64,000 nucleotides of DNA, taken from contig JADEYG010000001.1 in the NCBI GenBank assembly GCA_016906335.1, positions 744,001 through 808,000 on the forward strand, read 5' to 3'. The notes beneath the pieces are model-generated. The model had not been told where the DNA came from. It ran no database searches and was given only the letters and a program-made list of their open reading frames with translations. Both the position numbers and the translations under genes were made by a program. This DNA comes from Novakomyces olei. Taxonomy: Eukaryota; Ascomycota; Novakomycetes; Novakomycetales; Novakomycetaceae. Positions 21,839 through 33,053 of this stretch are shown piece after piece; the stretch's first letter is position 1; each line of letters begins with the position of its first letter.

Positions 21839-23132
21839 ATGGACGACTATCAGCGTATCGAGAAGATTGGCGAAGGTAGGGAACCGTGTTGACTGCACAA
21901 AAAAAGCCTTTATAGCAATGTTCTCACAAGGTATAGGAACGTATGGTGTAGTATACAAGGCAAAGCAGCGTACGACTGGCCGTATTGTTGCTATGAAAAA
22001 GATTCGTCTAGAAGACGAGAGCGAAGGTGTTCCGAGTACAGCAATTCGTGAAATTTCACTTCTAAAGGAAGTTAATGATGAACGCAATCAGTCTAATTGT
22101 GTAAAGTAAGCTTCAATCCTTTTCACTTACATTATGCGAAAGCGATTTACAATGGACAAAATTTAACGCGTAGATTGTTGGATATTTTGCACGTGGAGGC
22201 GCGTCTGTACCTCGTGTTTGAGTTTCTCGATATGGACTTGAAAAAGTATATGGATAAACTGCCCAAAAAGACAATTCTTGATCCTGCGCTTGTTAAAAAG
22301 TTTACTTATCAGCTCGTTAATGGTACGATTTACCGATCGCTACAGGTGCTAATCGCAGGCGTTAATTTTTGTCATTCGCACCGTATTATTCACCGAGACT
22401 TAAAGCCCCAGAATCTCCTGATCGACAAGGAGGGAAACCTCAAATTGGCTGATTTTGGATTAGCTCGAAGCTTTGGTGTTCCTCTTCGGAATTATACTCA
22501 CGAGGTTTGTGATTTGGAGTATTTTTATTTTCATTCAAATTTTATTTATTTATTTATTGTTTCTTTCTTTATTTGTTTTGTTTTAATTTTGTTTTGGTTT
22601 TTGCATAATATTAAATGGCTTTTTAAAATCCTTCTGTGATACTCACGAGACTAGATTGTCACATTATGGTATCGTGCACCTGAAGTTCTTCTTGGATCGA
22701 GACACTATTCTACCGGCGTGGACATGTGGTCTGTAGGCTGCATTTTTGCCGAAATGATATGTCGCAGCCCATTGTTCCCCGGTGATTCTGAAATTGATGA
22801 AATATTCAAAATCTTCCAAGTTTTGGGCACACCTGACGAGGAGGAATGGCCAGGCGTTTCGACGTTGCAGGACTTTAAGACCACTTTTCCGCATTGGCGC
22901 AAAGTTGATCTTGCCTCTATTGTTCCTGCTGAACAAAATGCTATTGATTTGCTTCAGGTATGACATCTGCCCCAGCGACGCGTCTTTGTTGAAATAATTA
23001 ATTCCATCGTTTGGTTCAATTCTAACTGCCTAGGATCTGCTTGTTTATGATCCTGCTGCACGTATTTCAGCCAAGCGCGCTCTGAAGTCTCCCTATTTGC
23101 AGCAGAATTCAGTGTACGTGGAGGCGTTTTGA
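21839..23132 (+). CDS. CDK1: cyclin-dependent kinase 1 (Cdc2/Cdc28)
   Basis: Master cell-cycle Ser/Thr kinase. Six exons: 21839-21875, 21937-22105, 22174-22322, 22359-22504, 22655-22957, 23034-23132; exactly 300 aa. Diagnostic features: glycine loop [12 protein letters not shown] with the inhibitory Thr/Tyr pair; catalytic lysine in VAMKKIRL; the cyclin-binding PSTAIRE helix ([16 protein letters not shown]); HRDLKPQN catalytic loop; DFGLAR; activation segment ending [13 protein letters not shown]; and [18 protein letters not shown]. Intron 3 is only 36 nt; intron 4 is T-rich. PSTAIRE plus length makes the CDK1 assignment strong, rather than another CDK. Confidence 0.96.
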
Positions 23133-24080
23133 AACCAAAAAAAGGTGTCCTAGACATTCCTCTAGTCAGTCATTCCTATATGGGCTCGCTTTTTATGTTT
23201 TCTTTATTTTATTTATAATTTTTTTCGCGTTCAGGTTTTCATTCAATATTTAAACGGGGGTTGCATAAGGCTGCATGTCTCCGCAATCAACCATTCAAAT
23301 ATAGACTTTGGTCGTTTCGCAGAGTATGTTGGAGGAAAAATTAATGAAACTTATCCACTATTACGTTAGCTTTCTCTGTATTATTCTGGTCATATGCTTG
23401 TCCAGGTCTTTAAAGTCGGTTGAACTAAGTGTGCGTAATCCATGGCTCTACATATCGCGCACCTACTTGGCCTATGCTTTATTTTGCCATGGACTGCTTA
23501 AAACACGAATTACGGCACATAGTGAGATGACGGTAAACAATATTTGTCCAGTATATAATTTGTGGCGCTGTGCCATATATATGAGTAATGGTTACATGTG
23601 GAGCATCGCGTTAAATTTATATTCCTCAGTTTATTCATTTATTCATTTATTCATTTATTCATTTATTCATTTATTCATTTATTCATTTATTCATTTATTC
23701 ATTTATTCATTTATTCATTTATTCATTTATTCATTTATTCATTTATTCATTTATTCATTTATTCATTTATTCATTTATTCATTTATTCATTTATTCATTT
23801 ATTCATTTATTCATTTATTCATTTATTCATTTATTCATTTATTCATTTATTCATTTATTCATTTATTCATTTATTCATTTATTCATTTATTCATTTATTC
23901 ATTTATTCATTTATTCATTTATTTCTTTTCTTTTTCTTTTATTAGCTGGCTTATATACATATAAAAAAATGTATTCACGATACACGGGTGCTCTGAATCA
24001 GAAGCACTGTACACTCCACAGTCTTATCATACTCAAGCCAATTGGGTTCTGTTTACGGAGTCCGGCCAGAAGGAGGCAAG
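23133..24080. other. intergenic region CDK1 to transporter
   Basis: 948 bp, including the 8-mer array. The rest (23133-23629 and 23923-24080) shows no credible exon. Confidence 0.5.
23630..23922. repeat. octanucleotide tandem array (TTCATTTA)n
   Basis: About 290 bp of a nearly perfect 8-bp unit, roughly 36-37 copies, between CDK1 and the sugar transporter. Because 8 is not a multiple of 3 it gives long stop-free frames of repeating FIYSFIHL, which are not genes. Confidence 0.97.
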
Positions 24081-25860
24081 ATGCCGCCACAGCGGAAACG
24101 GCCACTGCTTGTGGGCAAACCTCTGCTGTATGTAGTATCCATCTTTTCGTCTCTAGGTGTGTTTCTTATGGGGTTTGATCAAGGCGTGCTCAGCGGAATA
24201 TGTGTGCAGCCATATTTCAAGGACTACTTTGATCAGCCCTCACGCGCCCGTATAGGTACAATTGTGGCAATTTTAGAGATTGGAGCTATGATTTCGACAA
24301 TGTTTGTCGGTGTTATTGCCGATACATTTGGTCGAAGGGCGACAATATTGTATGGTGCAATCATTTTTACAATTGGAGGCGCTATTCAAACGTTCACGAT
24401 TGGGTTTAAAACAATGCTGCTCGGCCGCATTGTCTCCGGTCTCGGAGTCGGTCTTCTCTCCACTATTGTCCCCGTCTACCAAAGCGAAATTTCACCTCCT
24501 CACAACCGAGGCAAACTGGCGTGTATCGAGTTTTCCGGTAACATTATCGGTTACGCGTCCTCCGTGTGGGTGGATTATGCGTGCAGTTTTATTCCGAACG
24601 ATTATGCATGGCGGACACCTTTGCTTTTCCAGGTAATTTCTGGCACTTTTCTGGCTGTAGGAACAAGCGTGATTTGTGAGAGTCCACGGTACTTGTTAGA
24701 CGTGGATCGCGACGAGGAAGGATTAGAGGTTATTGCGAATTTACACGGCAAAGGCAATTTACATCATCACCGGGCACGCAAAGAGTTTCGAGAAATCAAG
24801 GAAAATGTACTCGTTATCCGCGAGGAAGCACAGCGAGGGTTTGCCGATTTATTAAGAAAGTATCGACTGCGCTGTTTTATAGGCATGTCTTCCCAAGCTT
24901 TTGCGCAGATGAATGGCATAAATGTTATTTCGCTGTACGCCCCTATGGTTTTCGAGCAGGCCGGATGGGTTGGCCGGGACGCTATTCTTATGACTGGTAT
25001 AAATGCCATTGTTTATGTGGCCTCGACTGTTCCTCCCTGGTACTTGATTGATCGTGCTGGCCGACGCAAGATTTTACTTAATGGTGGGACGGTAATGGGC
25101 ATTGCGCTCGCCTTGATTTCTTACTTTATGTACCTTGATCATCGCTATACACCACAGGCTGTTGTTGTTTTGGTCATTATTTTTAATGCGGGTAAGGCTA
25201 CGAACGCGTGTATTGTTATTGTTTTATTTATTTGCTTGGTTTTATGTTTTATTTTTCATTATTTACAACTCCAACCCCTGCTTTTTCTTGCTCTAATTTT
25301 TTTTAGCTTTTGGCGCCTCATGGGGCCCTGTCCCATGGCTGTTGGCTCCAGAGATATTCCCATTATCGGTTCGAGCAAAAGGCGCCTCCTTGGCCACGGC
25401 AACGAACTGGGCCTTTAACTTCTTGGTGGGAGAGCAGACGCCTGTACTGCAGGAGGTCTTGAAGTGGCGGCTGTTTCTCTTACATGCATGTGCTTGCATG
25501 GTCAGTGTTGGTATGAGGAATTTCAACAGCAGTCGTTGATATACTGACACTCTAGTCGTCGTGTACCTTGTGTATCCGGAAACTAAGGGCGTCTCTCTTG
25601 AAGACATGGTAAGCTTACCTCAAAATTTACTGAGCCTGACACTGTTTAAACTTTAATCTTGTTGCTGTTGAACTCTTTTAACATACAAGGACATTTTATT
25701 TGGCGACCAGGCCGTTAGGACTTATGGCGCAGAGACGCTGTCTGTCCAGGACGCTGAGGGGACTAGCACTGCTGTAGACTCGACACGTGTGCCATTACTA
25801 GATGCAATGGACAAATCGCCTGACCGGAAAAATAAAACTTATGGCGCTATTGCCCCGTAG
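24081..25860 (+). CDS. MFS sugar transporter
   Basis: 512 aa; exons 24081-25191, 25307-25510, 25556-25608, 25690-25860. Sugar-porter signatures: GFDQGVLSGI in helix 1, GVIADTFGRRATI between helices 2 and 3, GRIVSGLGVGLLSTIVPVYQ, ESPRYLLD after helix 6, QAFAQMNGINVISLYAP in helix 7, DRAGRRKIL, and PETKGVSLEDM at the C-terminal end. Twelve hydrophobic segments are expected. The ATG at 24081 follows a purine-rich leader. Substrate cannot be told from sequence; the family moves hexoses or polyols by proton symport or facilitated diffusion. Confidence 0.9.
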
Positions 25861-26572
25861 AGTTCTGCACCTCATGATTGTTTGTATCATATATAGCTGT
25901 TTGCTTTTATTTTCCAGCAAAGCAGATATTCACATATTGGAAATAGACTATTCGTTTGTTGTATTTAATACATCTATTTACGTATTACACTTGCAATTCT
26001 TTTGTAATTGGCGCTCCTGTATGAAGTAGCCGAGACCACGGCCCGTTCAATATATGATTAGCCTGATACTGCCATCCACCTCTTTGTCGCTGCGGCCACT
26101 GAGACCATACATACAAGTAATTTAGCGAACCTCCTGATTATATTGCTTGTGCTCTCGCGTAAGTGACTGTGGGAGCCATTCTCTATAATTCAGTCGTTCA
26201 GCAGGTCAAAATCGCGCTATAGAGGTTACTTTTTTTTTTGAAAAATAAGCGCACCTTCGTGTAGTACAGTATATATGGTTCTAGTGTATTATATACACGA
26301 GGCACCCATGGTCAAAATATCTGCACTTACCACAGAACCAAAAAGTCTGTATGTAGAATCGTATAGTGACACCCGACGTTCGAATCTATCATCGTGCGTG
26401 ATTGATGTCATACACAAATCCAGCATTTTTACAAGCTTACAAGTCTATATGTAAATAGGCTGTATTAAAATATCTCTGATTGTCATAGTAGCATCTCGTC
26501 ATGTGAGAAAGGTCACGGGTTCAGTCTGGATTGAACTGAGCAAGACAAGGGTACAAACGTAAACAGCCCACA
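25861..26572. other. intergenic region, tRNA-like but unconvincing element near 26485-26540
   Basis: 712 bp with no recognised gene. The stretch around 26485-26540 has a CAT loop flanked by TCTC/GAGA and a GGTTCAGTC-like box, but lacks proper acceptor and T stems. Confidence 0.4.
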
Positions 26573-27232
26573 ATGGCTTTGACGACTGGTAATCAAGCAC
26601 ACTTGAAAGATGCAAAAAATGAGGAAATTATCGACGATCTGGGCTCTTTGAGCCCGCGCGGTACAAGTGCCAATGTTTCTTCGGGGCTAGTTAAGCGAAG
26701 AAGGGCGTGCACTATTGTTAAAAGCGTAAACGCGTCACACATAGAAAGCGAAGGCTTTGAGTCTGACGGGTCTATTAAACGCCGCGCGCGATCGCAGGCA
26801 TATTCTCCATCAACGAACAAGGTAATCATGGCTATTGAGACGCTTCACGATGCCTTCTTTTAGAACAGCTACTGTGCGCCTGCTATATATAAATTAAAAG
26901 GCAGGAACTTATTGGCGTATCTGCAAACAGTCGGTTGGGTTTGTGTAGAGGCCATTAAATTCGGCTTTTCGTCAGAAAATATTAATGCAACATTTCTGTG
27001 TTTTATTCACACTGTGAAAACAAGTGCTCGTCGCATTTCCCCGTATTCCCCACAAACAATTATTGTGTCAAACACTCGTAATTCCATCATATCTAATTCT
27101 AATGCTATTTTTCTTGCCAATAACAAGCACAGCGAGCGATTCTACTTGTGTGTGTCCGCATCGATCCGTATAATCGATAAGAGCCTAATAGTAAGACGGG
27201 CCCCGTCTGTTTATTACCGCTTAGCCAACTGA
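26573..27232 (+). CDS. hypothetical protein, one or two exons
   Basis: The first frame runs from ATG 26573 (MALTTGNQAHLKDAKNEEII) to a TAG at 26861-26863. That TAG is also the acceptor of a possible 42-nt intron (26822-26863, GTAATC to TTTTAG). If it is spliced out, the reading continues in the same frame to 27232, giving 205 aa instead of 96. The N-terminal part is hydrophilic with basic patches (KRRRACTIVK, IKRRARSQ) and phosphosite-like serines. The second part (LLAYLQTVGWVCVEAIKFGF and on) is less protein-like. No family recognised. Confidence 0.4.
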
Positions 27233-27366
27233 TATAAATTTGTTAATAGACGAGTTGAGATATTACATAATCGCCCACGGTATTGACGAGATCACAAGTA
27301 ACGCTACAGAGATGTCGCAATTGTAGTCGCAAACGCGATAGCGAACCGCCCACAAAACATTTTGAA

Positions 27367-28616
27367 ATGGCTGAAGCTCAAGACGGGTCGTCACTCCGTC
27401 GCTTCAAGGACGCGGCAAGGGATTTTTCGCCTACTTGTACTAATGAATCAGATTGCAGGAACAGTATGCCCTTTTTAACGTGGCCGTTTCATCCAAGTAA
27501 CCTTTCAGACGGGCGGTATTGTACAAGTATTAATCGGACAACCACTCGACCTCGTTAAAGTTCGGTTGCAAACGCAGGCGCGCGGAGCTGTGCCACAGTA
27601 CAATGGCGTCGTCGACTGCGTGCGAAAAGTTCTTGCCAATGAAGGGCCATTAGCTTTTTACAAGGTATTGTTCGTATAATGTGTGGTACTGCCAAGATTA
27701 TAATCAGCTGCCGTACCATTCAAACGTCATCCTATAAACAGCACAGTACAATGCTCCAGTGCAATGCTCTCTATTGCCCCATGTAATGCTGGCTGTTTGC
27801 TATTTGATATTTCATATTCCAGACACGTCTAACGGCTAAAGGGAACGCTTGCACCCCTGCTCGGTATCGGAGCCTGTGTGGCCACACAATTTGCAGCGTT
27901 TCACGAAGCGCGTCGATACTTTACGAGTGTGAATTCGCGTAATGGATCAAAGGAACCGGGAAAGCTGTCGTATTCAGAGCTGTACGCTTGCGGTGCGTTT
28001 GCCGGTGTTGCAAACACTGTAATCTCGGTATGTAATAACAAGAACAAACAAATTACTTGAGGTCGGGGTAACCTTGTCTAACAGCCAGAGCCCCATGGAG
28101 CTAGTACGCATAAATTTGCAGACACAGCGAGACACAAAGAAATACTCTGGCCCTTGGGACTGCGTGCGCCAGCTCGGCTTACGCGGTCTCTATCGCGGTA
28201 GCTTTGTTACGGTGTTGCGAGAAGCTCAGGGATATGGTGTATGGTTCCTTACTTATGAGTTTATTGTGAGGCATTTGGCGGCCAGACAGGAAGGCGGACG
28301 TGATAATTTGTCAGCCGTAGAACTGTGCGCTAGCGGCGCCGCTGCTGGCGAAGCACTTTGGCTCTCGAGTTACCCTCTCGATGTCGTAAAAAGCCGCGTT
28401 CAGTCTGATACACGATTCCGTGGCGCAATTGATTGTGCGCGACAAATGTGGCGTGCTGAAGGCGCTGGCGCGTTCTGGCACGGGCTTTCGCCGACTCTGT
28501 TGCGGGCAGCTCCCGCATCAGCTGGTACATTTATGACGTAAGTGTTGAATGTGGATATTCATATGCGTTTGCTGATAATTAATAGCGTTGAACTTACTCT
28601 CCGGCTGTTGGGCTGA
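27367..28616 (+). CDS. mitochondrial carrier, YMC1/YMC2-like
   Basis: Inner-membrane SLC25 carrier. Safe exons: ...27452-27463, 27509-27664, 27842-28027, 28089-28537, 28586-28616. The three repeats carry the PxDxxxxR-type signatures: GQPLDLVKVRLQTQ, SPMELVRINLQTQ and YPLDVVKSRVQ. Block order (GTLAPLLGIGACVATQF, GLYRGSFVTVLREAQGYGVW, FWHGLSPTLLRAAPASAGTF, ending TVELTLRLLG) resembles yeast Ymc1 closely. The 5' end is uncertain. ATG 27367 starts MAEAQDGSSLRRFKDAARDF, a good carrier N terminus, and IAGT begins at 27452, but the 25 bases between them contain no usable GT donor and the frames differ. Either a non-standard splice, a sequence error, or a start at ATG 27444 is needed. Confidence 0.82.
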
Positions 28617-31090
28617 GCTAAAAAAAGCATTATTCAAAACTAATGAATGGTATACTGGACATTGAAAATATTGTAGTAGACTTGTGCTATAATTGCGCCA
28701 AGCGGCCAGAGGAAGGATGGTACCTTCTCTCGTGTTATATAATATGATGTGCCGATAAGCCGATATTTATTTAGCTTTGAATTATGCGTACACAGTAGTA
28801 TATATAGATAAAGTAGCTGAAGTCTTGCCCACTTGTCGCGTATATATTTGACTGTAGGGAATATAATGCATGTAACGTTACATGGTAAGTGGATAAAGAG
28901 ATCTATTTTCCAGATCTGCAATGGCCAATGATATTCTGCGGATTACTATTAATATAAACCTCATCCACATCGATACGAACGACGTAACGTGTGAATTGCA
29001 CGAGGGCTGAATAATCAGGCCATAAACAGGATTCTGTTCTTGCACCGGACATAATTTGCAGTGTCTTAAAAGGGGCTGTCAAGAGAAAATAAATTTGATC
29101 ATGAATTGAGCAATTGACAATCCGTACAACAGCACTTCTTCAATTTAATGTAGACGAGCTGGGCCACACGGAATAATTAGTGATAAGCAATTCTAAGGAG
29201 CACATTAAAAAAGGCCCTCGCCATTCCCGAATCAAGTCGGTGGTAGACAGTATTCAATCGTGGGATGCTATCAGTCCTTCGGGGGCAAAACAAAATAAGT
29301 ATCCCAAAATACTAGAAAATAGCGTGCACGACCCTTCGACTAGAGCGTGGCAAATGCATTATTATGTATGGCCGCTGTATCAGAGGAGTTTATTTTCTTA
29401 GTTTAGACTTGATTTTATCGTAGGTTTGCGTGCTCTTCCTAGAACGATTCGTGGCTTCCCGTTCTCAACGCTTCAAGAGTACTTGGGGACGGTAATACAA
29501 ATTTGGCAAATCACTGGGCAGTCAGTCGATAAGCGACTGAGATTTATTGTGAAACAGGCAATTTTTTGGTTGCGAATGCTAGCCAATACAGTCGTAGATC
29601 CGCGCGTGGCAGTGCTGTCCTGTACTGAAACAAAAATTTAAGGCCCGTGATTTAAACAAACCCGAATTAATGTGTAGCACGAGTGAAGCTATGACGTACG
29701 GTATCCTCGTACGATATGGACAAGATAACATTTTGATAGCATTTTCAAATTTCAAACTTATCACAAAGCATCCAGCTGAATTGAAAAGAATTGAATACTG
29801 GCACTGCTCCTATCATCCGGCCAACCTTCCAGTGGACGTTGTAGGCTTAGTCGAATTTACGTAACAGGCGCAATCGAACCTTTTCCAACCGGTATCGACG
29901 ATATACATGTATGTAATTTTGTTGTCGACTTGTTGCTATACTTTAGCCGTATATTTCAAGTGGAAATAATAACCTCTAACCTATCTATACTGTTCCTGTA
30001 ACTGATTCCACGATCGATTACTTGTACGAATAAAACCCAAGTAGTTCCAACTAAGGGCTTGTCTGAAGAGATAAAAATATTTCACCTCTGACGACGAGTG
30101 CGCACGTGTAATTTGCCACTTGCAGTGTCGATCAGTCCTTGCGTCCCCTGTTCGTATACAACTGGTTATGGCAAACACAAGAGTATGCTTGTAAAATTAG
30201 TACTTTCCGTAACTTGTTTGGCCAAATGACGGGCTTATAGAATAAACTGTTTACTGTGACGCGCGAACGCGTATGCAGCAAACGACGCGCGTAGATCAAT
30301 AATGCGCCGGTTGACAACCATATTTGAGTGTGCACACCGGACGAGCGGTGACCATATTGTAAGCATACTTTACAGGTAAATAATTACGATGCTTAAAAGT
30401 GATAGGTTGTGGTTAAACACAGCCGATATACAGATACGGATCGACGCCATCCGGGAACACCCTGACTAGCCCTGATGACTGTATCCCGATTAGGCAATGC
30501 ATTTGTGGCCGGTTTTACTGGGCGTGAAAAGTTTAGGAAAGACCCCGACCGGCGCGTCGCCCAAGCAAGTACCTCTGCACAATGCTTAATGTATATATAA
30601 ATACTGGGGACGATGGAGCCCGCAAAGTGAGTTTGGCAAAGGCGTTTAAGTACAATTAGTCTTTCCATCTCCCTTCTTCACATTGTCCCGCTTGATTGTG
30701 GCTTTGAGCAGTCAGTATACACCGTCGGACAAAACGGCGACTAAAACTACCGATATCCCGACTCCGGCTACCGACTCGGTATTAAGACGGCGGTTATCAT
30801 ATAATAAACAAGACAAATTATCGCGGTGCTCACGCAGGTTGAACTGACGCCCGAGTGTGAAGGGACGGCAGAGCAAATCTAAGGAGACGAGACGGGTCTG
30901 ACGTAAGCGATTGTTACCATTGCTCACTACGGCCAACAAACTGGAAACGAACTGAAACACACTGAAACAAACTGGAACAAACTGGAAAAAGACTGGAAAC
31001 AAATTGGAACAACCAAACTGGCAAACGCTACGCCTTGCGCATCTCTACTAAAGCACAGCAGTACGAGTTAATGAAAACCCTGTCTGCACA
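28617..31090. other. 2.5-kb region without a recognised gene
   Basis: The largest unassigned stretch. Between about 29180 and 29862 the plus strand has three successive open segments (IKKGPRHSRIKSVVDSIQSW; LGTVIQIWQITGQSVDKRL; MTYGILVRYGQDNILIAFSN) that could be exons of one fast-evolving gene, but none matches a family I know and no clean ATG-to-stop model emerged. 28640-28920 and 29870-30700 look non-coding. The 3' end grades into the repeat-bearing promoter of the Zn2Cys6 gene. Confidence 0.3.
30944..31018. promoter_or_regulatory. clustered ACTGGAAAC/ACTGAAAC repeats upstream of the Zn2Cys6 gene
   Basis: About seven short units of the form AACTGGAAC, AACTGAAAC or ACTGGAAAA occur in 75 bp, ending about 72 bp before the ATG at 31091. 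They could be a binding array, part of the 5' UTR, or a simple repeat. Confidence 0.5.
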
Positions 31091-32089
31091 ATGGACCTGA
31101 ACTCGACGAGGAAACGCGTCTCACACGCGTGTGAACGGTGTCGGCTAAAGAAGGCTAAATGCGACGGCCATTCGCCCGTGTGCAGTCGCTGCGCAGCGGA
31201 CGGTGAAGTCTGCGTCTACGCAGACCGCCACCGAGTGAAGGAGCGACACGCTCCTTCGTCAGCTTACGTGGATCTGTTGGAGGGCAAAATTACAGTCTTG
31301 CAGGATGCATTGCTTGTTCTTGCGCAGCAGCACAATAACCACCGTGAGGATTTTAGCCTCGACTCTCATCTCCCCAAGGCAGATCAGGTCAATGCCATTC
31401 TCGCACAGTTGGACACTCCTTACCCACCGCTTTTGAGCAGTGCGGCAGACGATCATACGGCGATCAGGAAGCAGAGACAAGATATCCATCAATTGCCGTC
31501 TCCCCGATCGTCACTCACGTCTACTGCCTCGTCTGTCTCTGATCTTGTTTCGTCAGCCACAGATGACTCGTTTGGACACGGCGTGAAAAGGTCGCGTATA
31601 GTTAGCCACGATGTGGAGCAGCGTGATATGGCTTCGCCCCCACATACACCCCCACTCTTGCACAGCGCTGCCTCTAATGCCAGCTCGAGTACGGAGGAAA
31701 GTGTTAAAGACGAAGACGAAGACGATGCTGATGCTCAGAGTATCGACATGGGAGCCCTGGAAGATCAGGTGCAATTGTACGCTGATTCTTATTTCTGGGG
31801 CAAACCTATGGCTGTGCCATCCGCTGAAGGATATTCTCAGCAGCAATTAGCTCAGCAACAGACACAGATGATTCCCGAACAGGAGACTCAGCAGCCAATT
31901 CAAGCACAGCAAAATGACTGGCAGCCTTTCCCTGTGCTGGATACTATGGTAACCACACCGGGAGAGATTGCAGATTTGAGTCTTCTTTCATACACTGACG
32001 GGACAGCGATTGCCCAATACCCTCTGCCGGCATCATTGCCACAGTTCTCGGCTGGGCTGGCCCGAAATTCATACCCCTTGGAATCTTGA
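31091..32089 (+). CDS. Zn2Cys6 binuclear-cluster transcription factor
   Basis: 332 aa, single exon. The N-terminal DNA-binding motif is SHACERCRLKKAKCDGHSPV followed by CSRCAADGEVC, the six cysteines of a C6 zinc cluster. A short linker and a leucine-containing segment (VDLLEGKITVLQDALLVLAQ) follow, which may be the dimerising coiled coil. The rest is Ser-rich, acidic (KDEDEDDADAQ) and Gln-rich, typical of activation regions. There is no fungal-specific middle homology domain, and the protein is short for the class. Target genes unknown. Confidence 0.9.
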   Translation: MDLNSTRKRVSHACERCRLKKAKCDGHSPVCSRCAADGEVCVYADRHRVKERHAPSSAYVDLLEGKITVLQDALLVLAQQHNNHREDFSLDSHLPKADQVNAILAQLDTPYPPLLSSAADDHTAIRKQRQDIHQLPSPRSSLTSTASSVSDLVSSATDDSFGHGVKRSRIVSHDVEQRDMASPPHTPPLLHSAASNASSSTEESVKDEDEDDADAQSIDMGALEDQVQLYADSYFWGKPMAVPSAEGYSQQQLAQQQTQMIPEQETQQPIQAQQNDWQPFPVLDTMVTTPGEIADLSLLSYTDGTAIAQYPLPASLPQFSAGLARNSYPLES

Positions 32090-33053
32090 ATATCCAAAAC
32101 GTCAGACTCAATTGTGAACTTTTTGATTAGTTTCTTTTGAGCCTTTGTTTATGCAATATTTGCATTTATGAATATGACTTTAATGACCTAGCGCCGATAC
32201 CATCTGCATATTTATCTTGCAAATGAGATTGGCAAACGAACGATTTCTAGAGATACAAGCAGTACTGCCATGCAAGTGTCTTTTGCATCGCGCGCGTGCG
32301 TGCATGATATGACCCTGCTTTTTGGGAGAGGCTGCTTTTGGCAGTATTTGCTTGAATTTTTTGGTGGATTTTAACCCATAATTTATGAGAATGACAGATC
32401 GACAGAGATAGTATGAGTGGTTTACCAATGGTAAAGCGAACTCTACATGATAGACAGAGATTCAGAGGGCCAATGCGATGAAAAAATAATAAAGAACCCA
32501 AAATTCTGCTCTAGTCTCTGGGACAATGAGAGATCCAGAGATCGGAAAGCCATTTTTTGGGGTGCCTTTGGCAAACGAAATAGTTGAGACGAGTACGAGA
32601 AAACGTATAATGTACATATGTTGACAAATTAATAAATAGTGCGTTCATCTTGTAGTGATTAGTTTTTTGTTTTTATTTGCTGCCAATTAATCAATCAATC
32701 AGCCAATCTGAATGCTCTATCAATAGACTTTTCCTTATTTCTTGATATCATTACATCTGCGAGCACCGCAAAGCTTGCTACTTGATAACAGTGCATTAAA
32801 CAATATTCATGCGATATATGAAGCGACACGATCTATAAATTTCAAACCTGCAAAAAAACAACTCCACTCTATCGAAGGCAAACAATCTCGCTACCCATTA
32901 TCCGTTCAAATAAACCTTAACGGCGCGACTAATCGAGCCGCGCTATACGCCCATTCACTCCAATTAAACTGACCTGAGCAATCATTACGATAGCCATTAT
33001 CTGATTACTCGATTAGATAGCATTTCGATGCTTCAAAACAAGATTAGAGCACA
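32090..33053. other. intergenic region
   Basis: 964 bp between the Zn2Cys6 gene and the AMMECR1 3' end. AT-rich with scattered short frames only (for example 32742-32972). No gene supported. Confidence 0.45.

Noticed and set aside
23598-23964. long plus-strand frame of repeating FIYSFIHL
   Set aside because: Direct translation of the 8-bp tandem repeat, with no unique sequence of protein character.
26485-26545. tRNA-like element with a CAT anticodon-like loop and GGTTCAGTC box
   Set aside because: Only the anticodon arm pairs (TCTC/GAGA). The acceptor and T stems do not form, so I do not call a tRNA; a degenerate tRNA remains possible.
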